NCBI GenBank assembly: GCA_963699085.1 | Contig: CAVOTH010000001.1 | Coordinates: forward strand, 62,001-126,000 | Direction: 5' to 3' | Source of the DNA: Bog-756 sp963699085 | GTDB taxonomy: Bacteria > Actinomycetota > Acidimicrobiia > Acidimicrobiales > RAAP-2 | DNA length: 64,000 nucleotides | Shown here: in pieces, positions 44,971 to 52,154 of the stretch | How the letters are laid out: each line of letters starts with the position of its first letter | How positions within the stretch are numbered: position 1 is the first letter of the stretch | Notes under the pieces: generated by a model | What the model saw: the letters and a program-made list of their open reading frames with translations, nothing else | What the model was told of the DNA's origin: nothing | Database searches by the model: none | Program-made: the position numbers and the translations under genes

Positions 44971-45960
44971 TCACCCGTCTTCGCAGAGGAGGAGCGTCTT
45001 GGCCACAGTCTCTCGGGATTCGATCGCCAGATGGGCCTTCGAGGCTTCGGCCAAAGAGAAGGTTTGGCCGACGAGCGGTGCCACCTTCCCATCACCAAGT
45101 CGGCCGAGGACGTCGTTGAGCAACCGGGACCGATCGCCCGGCCCGAACTGAAGATCACGAATAGTCGTCACGGTCACGCCTCGGCGCGTTGCCTCGACAG
45201 CATCGATGTGCGCCAACGAGCCGCTCGGCGTGCCATGGGCCGAGAACCGTCCGCCGTCAGAGAGCAACTCGAAGGCCTCCCCACCGATTGTGCCGCCGAC
45301 GCCATCCAAAACGATTGTCGGGCGGCGCCCACCAGTGGCGTCGAGGATGGCAGCTGTCCAGGTATCTTCGCCATAGTCGACGGCCACATCAGCGCCGGCC
45401 TCTGACACGACGGCTCGCTTCGACGAACCTCGGGCGGCACCGACAACCGTCACCCCCCGGGCAGCCAGGAGTTGGACCAGAAGGATCCCCATCCCTCCTC
45501 CCGCGCCAAGGACGAGCGCCCATTCACCTTCTTGCGGATCGGTTATCTCCAGAACACGCAGCGCCGTGGTGCCATCGTGGAGCACAGCAGTGGCGTCGAG
45601 CAGATCAATCCCGTCGGGTATCAGGGCGCAGTAGGCGAGGTCCGCCGCCGCCAACTCGGCGTAACCACCAGTGCCGCCGGGCCCGCCGGTGTGCGCCACC
45701 ACCGCTCGCCCGAGCCAACTGGCGTCGGCCCCGTCACCAACGGCGACGACTGTGCCGCCCATGCCGTTGCCAGGGACGTACGGCGGTCGGATCGGGAAGT
45801 AGTCCGCGCCCTTGCCCGAGCGGATCATGGTATCCACGAACAGCACGTCAGAGGCCGCAGCCTCCACCACCACCTGGCCCTTCTCGGGTGCGGGATCAGG
45901 AAGCAGGCGCGGCTCGAGGACCTCTGGACCGCCGAAACGGGCGACCTCGACGGCGCGCAC
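44971..45960 (-). CDS. NADPH:quinone oxidoreductase-type MDR enzyme
   Basis: A 329-residue MDR-superfamily reductase without zinc ligands. It begins VRAVEVARFGGPEVLEPR (GTG 45960), has the substrate-pocket PPYVPGNGMGGTVVAVG, the nucleotide motif LVLGAGGGMGILLVQLLAARG (split: LVLGAGGGMG, LLVQLLAARG) and ends LAEASKAHLAIESRETVAKTLL. Quinone reductases of this type protect against redox-cycling quinones. It starts 1 bp after the F420-type oxidoreductase gene and is therefore under the same SoxR-box promoter. Confidence 0.85.
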   Translation of the reverse strand: MRAVEVARFGGPEVLEPRLLPDPAPEKGQVVVEAAASDVLFVDTMIRSGKGADYFPIRPPYVPGNGMGGTVVAVGDGADASWLGRAVVAHTGGPGGTGGYAELAAADLAYCALIPDGIDLLDATAVLHDGTTALRVLEITDPQEGEWALVLGAGGGMGILLVQLLAARGVTVVGAARGSSKRAVVSEAGADVAVDYGEDTWTAAILDATGGRRPTIVLDGVGGTIGGEAFELLSDGGRFSAHGTPSGSLAHIDAVEATRRGVTVTTIRDLQFGPGDRSRLLNDVLGRLGDGKVAPLVGQTFSLAEASKAHLAIESRETVAKTLLLCEDG

Positions 45961-45961
45961 G

Positions 45962-46390
45962 CTAGGCCACCTCATTGCTGAGATGGCCATGCGCCACATC
46001 CCTGGCGGCGAAGCCAGGGTGCTCGGGATCGACATTGAACGAGACGATGCGCCGGGGATGGATTCGGATGATCTCCGGGGCCAGATGGCCTTGGGGATCG
46101 TGGGTACCGACCTCGGCCTCGGCGATACCTCGGACCTCGAGGAAGTGGGCGCCCTCCATCGAGTCTTCGGTGACCTCGTCGACGACGAAGGCGACGTTCG
46201 GGTTCTGCTGCACGTTGCGGTACTTGGCACTGCCCGACATGTTGAATCCAGTGATATCGATGGTGTCGAGCGTCGGGTTGTACGTGAAGCCCAGGGGTTT
46301 GACCTGGGGAGTCCCATTCGGCCCCATGGTGGCCAGGTGCCCGCGGGGTTGGCGGTTGAGGAAGCGGATCTCTGCAGGGTTGAAGGTCAT
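45962..46390 (-). CDS. PPOX-class F420-dependent oxidoreductase, first gene of the SoxR-controlled minus operon
   Basis: A 142-residue split-barrel flavin/F420 protein (FNPAEIRFLNRQPRGHLATM, VKPLGFTYNPTLDTIDIT, KYRNVQQNPNVAFVVDEV). This subfamily (F420-dependent PPOX) occurs in actinobacteria and can reduce quinones or aflatoxin-like compounds. Its promoter overlaps the SoxR box at 46406-46423, and the predicted transcription start falls at or next to its ATG, so the mRNA is probably leaderless. The quinone reductase follows after 1 bp. Confidence 0.87.
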   Translation of the reverse strand: MTFNPAEIRFLNRQPRGHLATMGPNGTPQVKPLGFTYNPTLDTIDITGFNMSGSAKYRNVQQNPNVAFVVDEVTEDSMEGAHFLEVRGIAEAEVGTHDPQGHLAPEIIRIHPRRIVSFNVDPEHPGFAARDVAHGHLSNEVA

Positions 46391-46396
46391 GGATAC

Positions 46397-46427
46397 AACG
46401 TAGAACCTCAGGTAAACTTGAGGTCAA
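46397..46427 (-). promoter_or_regulatory. SoxR-box promoter for the PPOX/quinone-reductase operon
   Basis: On the minus strand TTGACC (46427-46422) and TACGTT (46402-46397) are separated by 19 bp, the long spacer typical of MerR-activated promoters. The spacer region holds CCTCAGGTAAACTTGAGG (46406-46423, plus strand), nearly identical to the classic SoxR operator CCTCAAGTTAACTTGAGG. The operator also lies 8 bp before the soxR start, so it can control both directions. Confidence 0.85.
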
Positions 46428-46430
46428 GCG

Positions 46431-46877
46431 ATGTCCGGTACCTCTCTCCCCTCCGACGAATTGACGGTTGGCCAGGTGGCTGCCCGTAGTGGCGTCGCCG
46501 TTTCCGCCCTCCACTTCTACGAAGCCGAGGGCCTCATCCACAGCACACGTACAGGAGGAAACCAGCGCCGGTTCCCCCGTGAGGCATTGAGGAGAGTGGC
46601 GTTCATCCGCGCCTCCCAAGCCGTGGGCATCCCCCTCCGACGCATCAAAGAGGCCCTCGACCGACTTCCGGACAATCGGACGCCCACCCGCCGGGACTGG
46701 GAACGACTCTCCGCCGCGTGGCGCGACGATCTGGACCGGCGAATCGTCGACCTGCAGCACCTTCGGGATCGCCTCAGCAGTTGTATCGGCTGCGGGTGCC
46801 TGTCCCTGGGGCTGTGCAAGCTCATGAATCCCGATGATCTCCTCGGCCAACAAGGACCGGGCCCACGCAACCTTTGA
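46431..46877 (+). CDS. soxR: Redox-sensitive MerR-family activator SoxR
   Basis: A 148-residue MerR regulator: helix-turn-helix LTVGQVAARSGVAVSALHFY, dimerisation helix, and the [2Fe-2S] motif C118-x2-C121-x-C123-x5-C129 (CIGCGCLSLGLC). Oxidation of the cluster by redox-cycling drugs or quinones switches SoxR into an activator. Two boxes flank the gene, one shared with the minus-strand PPOX operon and one before the questin-oxidase-like gene. In actinobacteria SoxR controls genes for self-made or foreign redox-active compounds rather than a soxS cascade. Confidence 0.95.
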   Translation: MSGTSLPSDELTVGQVAARSGVAVSALHFYEAEGLIHSTRTGGNQRRFPREALRRVAFIRASQAVGIPLRRIKEALDRLPDNRTPTRRDWERLSAAWRDDLDRRIVDLQHLRDRLSSCIGCGCLSLGLCKLMNPDDLLGQQGPGPRNL

Positions 46878-46918
46878 AGTCTTGCCCGACGCTCGATGCC
46901 CGGTGGCCGGTTCCCCTC

Positions 46919-46949
46919 TTGACCTTAAGTTTGGTTGAGGTTTTAGTCT
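46919..46949 (+). promoter_or_regulatory. SoxR-box promoter for the questin-oxidase-like gene
   Basis: TTGACC (46919-46924) and TAGTCT (46944-46949) are again 19 bp apart, with the operator-like CCTTAAGTTTGGTTGAGG (46923-46940) in the spacer (14 of 18 bases match the classic box). The -10 ends 7 bases before the ATG at 46956, which implies a leaderless transcript, just as in the divergent operon. Confidence 0.75.
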
Positions 46950-46955
46950 GGGTCC

Positions 46956-47888
46956 ATGGACGACATTGCGTATGCGAGAAACAGCCACGACGAGACAGCC
47001 GGGCATGGAGCGTGGAACTCATCGGTAGTCATCCTCGACGACGCCCTTGACCGGGTGTCAGCTCTTGATTTCGAGGTCCCGAACCCCTTCGTAAATCACG
47101 CGCCGATGGCGTGCGAGGCGCTCGCGGCCATGGGTCTGGATTCGGCGATCGGCGACTGGGTCGAGCGATACGAGGCACTGATGATCGAGGCGGTCTCGCC
47201 CGTCACACCCAACTGGACTCCCGGCTTCGTGTGGGAGGAATTCCTCGGCGACTACCGACTCCTCCCCGAATGGATGGGGTACTTCGCTCAATCGATCGAC
47301 GACGAAGGTTGGAGGGCGGTCATCCGGACGTGGGTGCCGAGACTCATGCCCGGCCTCGCTTCCGCTCTCTTCCACGGGGTGATCCGAACCTCACACGCCG
47401 TTCGGGCGCTCGAGGTCGCCGAGACCGACGCCCGCAAAGCGGAGCTTGCCCGTGCGCTGGGAAACTGGGCGGTCTGGTTCGCCCCTGGGGAGCCGGCGGA
47501 TGAAGACACCGGGTTCGACGACCCGCAGGTGACGGCCCTGTCCGCTGCCGCCTTCGGCGCCCGTTGTTACGCGGCCGGTCCGACAATCTTCAGGCTCCAC
47601 GGAGTCACTGGCGCCATGGCCGTGCACCTCCTGATCGATCATCTCTCCCCGCTCGACGCTCAATCAGCGGTCATCCAGCTCAGCGCCGAACACCGGTCTC
47701 TCTATCGAGGCGCGACACCTGTTGCCGAAGACGAGGGTCGCTGGAATGACCGGTCCGTCCGGTACGCGTCGGAGAGCTACGACGCCCACCAGATAAAGCT
47801 GGTCGAGGCATGCCACCGGGGATTCCAGTTGACCGGCAGCTCGGGATTTTCGCATGCAGCCGAGGTCGTGACGTCGGCTGCCGACTAG
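46956..47888 (+). CDS. Questin oxidase-like protein (DUF4243)
   Basis: A 310-residue protein whose VNHAPMACEALAAMGLDSAI, FVWEEFLGDYRLLPEWMGYF and LFHGVIRTSHAVRALE segments match the questin-oxidase (DUF4243) family. The fungal namesake opens the anthraquinone questin with NADPH and O2, although no flavin motif is visible in this family. SoxR control here fits a role in metabolising redox-active quinones; this is inference. A histidine-containing HGVIRTSHAV block might be the active centre. Confidence 0.8.
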   Translation: MDDIAYARNSHDETAGHGAWNSSVVILDDALDRVSALDFEVPNPFVNHAPMACEALAAMGLDSAIGDWVERYEALMIEAVSPVTPNWTPGFVWEEFLGDYRLLPEWMGYFAQSIDDEGWRAVIRTWVPRLMPGLASALFHGVIRTSHAVRALEVAETDARKAELARALGNWAVWFAPGEPADEDTGFDDPQVTALSAAAFGARCYAAGPTIFRLHGVTGAMAVHLLIDHLSPLDAQSAVIQLSAEHRSLYRGATPVAEDEGRWNDRSVRYASESYDAHQIKLVEACHRGFQLTGSSGFSHAAEVVTSAAD

Positions 47889-47937
47889 GTCGGTATGCAG
47901 TTTCGAGGATCGCCCGGTCGGGCATTCGGCAATTCAG

Positions 47938-48264
47938 CTACGACCCCAGAAGTTGCTCACTTCCCCATTGTTCGAGCGCCGCCAGCGCCGGGCGGAGCGC
48001 TTCACCCCGTTCGGTCAATTGATAGCTGACATTGACGGGCGGGCCCCCTTCTACTTCCCGCGTCAGCAATCCGGCGGCGGCCAACTCACAGAGCCGTTCC
48101 GACAACATCCGCTCGCTCATGCCAGGCACCAACCGAACAATTTGGGAGAACCGGAGGGGGCCGTCGAGCAGCGCCGCAATGATCAGGCCGCTCCATCGCT
48201 TGCCGAGGAGGGCGAACACCTGAGTCATCGCGTCGCATGCGCCTGCTTGCTCCTCAGCCTCCAT
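47938..48264 (-). CDS. HxlR-family winged-helix regulator
   Basis: A 108-residue HxlR protein: LLGKRWSGLIIAALLDGPLR (helix 2-3), FSQIVRLVPGMSERMLSERL (recognition region) and a conserved N-terminal cysteine in AGACDAM. HxlR members such as YodB, HypR and QorR sense quinones, diamide or other electrophiles through that cysteine. It is divergent from a DoxX gene, its probable target, and next to the SoxR locus, which supports an electrophile-sensing role. Confidence 0.9.
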   Translation of the reverse strand: MEAEEQAGACDAMTQVFALLGKRWSGLIIAALLDGPLRFSQIVRLVPGMSERMLSERLCELAAAGLLTREVEGGPPVNVSYQLTERGEALRPALAALEQWGSEQLLGS

Positions 48265-48274
48265 TGAATTGAGT

Positions 48275-48310
48275 GTAACAATTCGTAGTAACTTTCTTTT
48301 TGTAAGTAAC
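48275..48310. promoter_or_regulatory. Candidate HxlR operator region with three GTAAC repeats
   Basis: GTAAC occurs at 48275-48279, 48288-48292 and 48306-48310 in the AT-rich divergent region between hxlR-type and doxX-type genes. HxlR operators are usually short symmetric or direct GTAAC/GTTAC-like repeats in such places. Weak evidence; a footprint would be needed. Confidence 0.35.
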
Positions 48311-48356
48311 CTGCGTCTTCACCCGAAGGTCGTCGCTCGCTCCTAGGAGATGCCTC

Positions 48357-48887
48357 ATGCGTCACGCCGGTCTTTTGCTGACTCGGACCGTATTCGGAGG
48401 GTACCTGGCGGTCCACGGCGCCCAAAAGCTGTTCGGGGCATTCGGAGGTCCGGGACTCGACGCCACCGCCGCGGGGTTCGAATCGATGGGCATGAAACCG
48501 GGGAGGGCCATGGCCACCCTGGCCGGGGCCAGCGAGTTCGGCGGCGGGATCTTGACCGCCACCGGGATCGCCGAGCCACTCGGGCCCCTGGCCATCGCCG
48601 GCACCATGGTTGTCGCCAGCGCTGTCCATCGGAAGCAGGGCCCGATGATGCAGAACGGCGGATTCGAGCTCCCGCTGACCAACTTTGCCGTCGCCATCGC
48701 TCTCCTGAGTTCGGGTTTGGGCCGATATCGACTGGGGCCACGCCTGCCGAAGTCGCTGATCCGGCTCGCCGTGGTGGGCGGGGCGGCGCTCGCCGCGGGA
48801 TCGCTCTACCAACTCCTGACCGCCGAGCCTCCCGCCAGCCCGGTCGATGACGAGACTCCTGACCAGGAGGAGATGGCCGACGCGTAA
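48357..48887 (+). CDS. DoxX family membrane protein
   Basis: A 176-residue protein with four helices. LLLTRTVFGGYLAVHGAQKLFGAFGGPGL (split: LLLTRTVFGGYLAVHG, AQKLFGAFGG) is the DoxX signature, followed by ATLAGASEFGGGILTATG. DoxX proteins are linked to thiol/quinone redox protection and to detoxification of electrophiles. It is the probable target of the divergent HxlR regulator. The C-terminal tail after the last helix is acidic. Confidence 0.88.
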   Translation: MRHAGLLLTRTVFGGYLAVHGAQKLFGAFGGPGLDATAAGFESMGMKPGRAMATLAGASEFGGGILTATGIAEPLGPLAIAGTMVVASAVHRKQGPMMQNGGFELPLTNFAVAIALLSSGLGRYRLGPRLPKSLIRLAVVGGAALAAGSLYQLLTAEPPASPVDDETPDQEEMADA

Positions 48888-48978
48888 TGGGGGATGTCGT
48901 CGACGTTCGTATCCACCACACGCTGACCCTTGACGTCGGTGTTGGGTCGTCGATGTCGGCGTCCGGCATGATGCAGCC

Positions 48979-49827
48979 GTGACCGTCGCCTTTGCCCTAT
49001 CCGGCGGGGGGAATCTCGGACCGATGCAAGCCGGCTCGATACTTGCGCTGATGGAAGCCGGGATCGAGCCTGATCTCCTGGTCGGGACGTCGGTTGGTGC
49101 ACTCAACTCGGCCTTCCTCGCCTCCCGGCCCGGGGTGTCCGGAGCGAGAGCCCTGATGGATGCATGGTCGGAGTTGCGGCGCCCCGAAGCGTTCAGGCTC
49201 AGCCTGGTCGTCGGCCTGGCGGGATTCCTTGGCTTCCGAGATCACCTGATCGGAGACCAGCAGCTACGTCGGTTGATTCGACGATGGGTGGAGATCGATC
49301 GGATCGAAGATGCGACGGTGCCCTTTGCCGTGACCACCACCGATGCCCTCACCGGAGACTGCATCCTCCTGTCGTCGGGGGAAGTCGTTGATTGTCTGGC
49401 TGCCAGCTGCGCCATTCCCGGTCTCTTTCCGCCGGTGCGGATCGGGGATCGTTGGCTGGTGGACGGGAGCTTGTCGGCCAACCAGCCTGTCCTTCAAGCG
49501 CAAGGCCTCGGCGCAGACGACATCTACGTGATCACGACAGCCACGGAGTCTCGACAGCAGCCTCCGCGGGGAGCCATCGCCCTAGCCATGAACTCCGTGT
49601 CCCTTGTTACGTCTCGGGTTTCTCGCGAGCACATGGCCCTGGCTTCCGCGCTGGCCTCGACGAGAGGCGGTCACGTGTACCTGGTGCCGTCGTCGGAGCC
49701 GAGACCCCCCACCCCGTTCAACTTTCGTCGGAGCGTGGAACTTGCCCATGCCGCACATGCACGAACGACGTCGTGGCTGATCGACGGCGAGTCGTCCGAT
49801 GCCGGTCTTTCCGGTCGGGTTCCCTAG
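48979..49827 (+). CDS. Patatin-like phospholipase
   Basis: A 282-residue serine hydrolase with the oxyanion loop ALSGGGNLGPMQAG, nucleophile GTSVGALNS and catalytic Asp in LVDGSLSANQPV. Patatin-like proteins cleave phospholipids or esters and some are granule-associated in polyester-storing bacteria. It lies just before the PHA locus but is separated from phaC by the XRE gene, so a granule role is only suggested. GTG 48979. Confidence 0.87.
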   Translation: MTVAFALSGGGNLGPMQAGSILALMEAGIEPDLLVGTSVGALNSAFLASRPGVSGARALMDAWSELRRPEAFRLSLVVGLAGFLGFRDHLIGDQQLRRLIRRWVEIDRIEDATVPFAVTTTDALTGDCILLSSGEVVDCLAASCAIPGLFPPVRIGDRWLVDGSLSANQPVLQAQGLGADDIYVITTATESRQQPPRGAIALAMNSVSLVTSRVSREHMALASALASTRGGHVYLVPSSEPRPPTPFNFRRSVELAHAAHARTTSWLIDGESSDAGLSGRVP

Positions 49828-49842
49828 CCGCCGAAGGCCCTC

Positions 49843-50253
49843 TCACGAGCGACCTTGCGCCTCACCCTTTCCATGCGCAAGATGCGTGCCCGAGCTACCC
49901 ATTGGAGCGGTATCGATCATCGATGCGTATACGGCAAGAAGGGCACTCTTCTGTCCGTCATCGAGACGGGTGTCGGCCCGAATGGCCGACTCGGTGGTGG
50001 TGGTCGTTTCCTCCTCCGACCCGATTCCGGCCGCCTGGGCCAGCATCTCCCCCACCGAAAGGTCGAGAGCCTCGGCGAGTGCCTTGACCACGGCGATCGA
50101 CGGTTGATGCAGCCCTCGCTCGATCTGGCTGAGGTAGGGATTCGAGATCTGGGTGAGTCCCTCCAGCTGACGCAAGCTGAGCTGGGCCAGCTTGCGTTGA
50201 CTCCGGAGGTACGCACCGAATGCGCTCCAGGTCGACTCGACGATGTCGCCCAT
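49843..50253 (-). CDS. XRE-family helix-turn-helix regulator of the PHA locus
   Basis: A 136-residue protein with an N-terminal XRE domain (LRSQRKLAQLSLRQLEGLTQ, ISNPYLSQIERGLHQPSI, ALAEALDLSVGEML) and a ~50-residue C-terminal tail without known domain. It is divergent from phaC and shares its promoter region, so it likely regulates granule or polymer genes. In other bacteria this job is done by PhaR or TetR/PhaD types, so the assignment is by context. Confidence 0.8.
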   Translation of the reverse strand: MGDIVESTWSAFGAYLRSQRKLAQLSLRQLEGLTQISNPYLSQIERGLHQPSIAVVKALAEALDLSVGEMLAQAAGIGSEEETTTTTESAIRADTRLDDGQKSALLAVYASMIDTAPMGSSGTHLAHGKGEAQGRS

Positions 50254-50429
50254 TGGAGCACTCTACCGACCCCGTCGCGGACCGGCCGGACAGGGCCCCC
50301 TGCGTTCCATGGACAAAGGCCCGCCGGGACCGTGGAGACGAATTCACGTTCCGATCCGATGTGATTGACTGGGTGGGCACAGAGGTGTGCTGCACCACGC
50401 AGGACCACGAGCATGAGCAGACGTCGAGG

Positions 50430-52100
50430 GTGTCGTTGGGCGATTGGTTGTCGACTGAGCGGATCAGGTCCACCATCGGAGCCGGTGGACTGCTGGGACG
50501 CGTCGACCAGCTCGGCCTGACCACTGCCGTCGCCCAGGTCGGGACTCGAACGGCCATCCGGACGATGCCCCGGCGGACCTCCGACCTCGGACTCGAGTTG
50601 ATCCGGATTGCCGTCGGAAATTCGTCGGTCGAGGCGGACCCCAAGGACTGGCGGTTCAAGAACCCGGCCTGGAGGGAGAATCCCCTGTTCAGGCGGCTGG
50701 GTCAGGCTTACCTGGCCTGGAGTCGTGCCGCCGCCGAACTCGTGGATGACGCCACGCTCGACTGGCGGGACCGGGAGCGGGCCAGGTTGGCGGTCAGCCT
50801 CGCTACCGCAACTCTGGCGCCAACCAATCTGCCATTGCTCAACCCGGATGCCATCGAGCGGGCGTTCGAGACAGGCGGGAGGAGTGTCGTCCGGGGCCTG
50901 GCCAACATCGCCCGGGATGTGAATTCGAACAGGGGATTCCCGCGGTCGTCGGACCCCGGTGCCTTCGAGGTGGGGCGCGATCTGGGTGTCACCCCGGGCG
51001 CCGTCGTGCACCGGAGCGAAGTCTGCGAACTCCTGCAGTTCGTGCCGACGACACCCACGGTCTTCTCCACCCCGGTCGTGCTGGTGCCGCCACAGGTCAA
51101 CAAGTACTACTTCATGGACATGGCACCCGGTCGCAGCCTGGTCGAGTACGCCGTCCAACAGGGCTTTCCCATGTTCGCCATCAGCTGGCGCAATCCGACC
51201 GCGGAACACCGGGACTGGTCACTCGACACCTACGTCGGCGCCGTAGAGGATGCCTTACGGGCGGCCTGTGAGATCACCGGCAGTGAATCGGCCAACACCA
51301 TCTCGCTCTGCGCAGGTGGGATCACCACCGCCGCGCTGCTCGGCCACTTGGCCTCGACCGGCGAGCCGCTGATCAACAGCGCAGCCTTCGCCGTGACACT
51401 CCTCGACTTTTCGGTGCCGTCCATGATCGGTCTGTTCGCCCGCCCCGACATCGTGCGGAGCGCAACCAAGGCATCGGAACGGGCCGGCACCACCGGGGCG
51501 ACGGAGTCGAGGAACTTCTTCGCCATGCTGCGTCCCAACGACCTGATCTGGAACTACTGGGTCAGCAACAACCTCCTGGGAGAACCGCCGTCGGCATTCG
51601 ACATCCTCCACTGGAACGGTGATTCCACCCGACTCCCGGCCGCCCTGCACGCCGATTTCCTCGACATGTTCCTGAACAACACCCTCGCCACCGGCGCGTT
51701 CCCCGTGTTCGGGAGCCCGATCGACCTGGGAACGGTGAAGCTCGACACATTCGTCGTCGGTGCCCGCAACGACCATCTGACGGCGTGGAGGGGATGCTAT
51801 GCGGCCACCCAGCTCTTCGGTGGCGAAAGCCAGTTCGTGCTGTCCTCGTCCGGACACATCCAAAGCTTGGTCAATCCTCCCGGCAACCCGAAGATGACCG
51901 TCAGCACCGGCCCCGAACCGGGCCGCGACCCTGATGAATGGCTGGCCCGGTCGGACACGACGACCGGTTCGTGGTGGGAGGTGTGGGCCCGATGGAACGC
52001 AGTCCGCTCGGGCCAACGCCACGAGACCCCGTCGGGCCTGGGGAGTCCGCGCCACCCGGCGGGCATAGCTGCCCCAGGGGAGTACGTGCATGGCCGGTAG
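50430..52100 (+). CDS. phaC: Polyhydroxyalkanoate synthase (class I/II-like PhaC)
   Basis: A ~556-residue polymerase. The lipase-like box is SLCAGGITT with catalytic Cys294 (usual GxCxG, here SLCAG), the catalytic His is in SSSGHIQSLVNPPGNPK, and typical blocks are PTVFSTPVVLVPPQVNKYYF, RPNDLIWNYWV and DILHWNGDSTRLP. It polymerises (R)-3-hydroxyacyl-CoA into storage granules. The frame is open from 50220 without a clear ribosome site; GTG 50430 gives the conserved N-terminus, GTG 50361/50373 are alternatives. An acyl-CoA ligase, phasin and depolymerase follow. Confidence 0.88.
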   Translation: MSLGDWLSTERIRSTIGAGGLLGRVDQLGLTTAVAQVGTRTAIRTMPRRTSDLGLELIRIAVGNSSVEADPKDWRFKNPAWRENPLFRRLGQAYLAWSRAAAELVDDATLDWRDRERARLAVSLATATLAPTNLPLLNPDAIERAFETGGRSVVRGLANIARDVNSNRGFPRSSDPGAFEVGRDLGVTPGAVVHRSEVCELLQFVPTTPTVFSTPVVLVPPQVNKYYFMDMAPGRSLVEYAVQQGFPMFAISWRNPTAEHRDWSLDTYVGAVEDALRAACEITGSESANTISLCAGGITTAALLGHLASTGEPLINSAAFAVTLLDFSVPSMIGLFARPDIVRSATKASERAGTTGATESRNFFAMLRPNDLIWNYWVSNNLLGEPPSAFDILHWNGDSTRLPAALHADFLDMFLNNTLATGAFPVFGSPIDLGTVKLDTFVVGARNDHLTAWRGCYAATQLFGGESQFVLSSSGHIQSLVNPPGNPKMTVSTGPEPGRDPDEWLARSDTTTGSWWEVWARWNAVRSGQRHETPSGLGSPRHPAGIAAPGEYVHGR

Positions 52101-52154
52101 CCCGGACCAGTCGTCGACATTGTTGCGCTTGAGCGAAGGGCAGGCACCGGTCCG

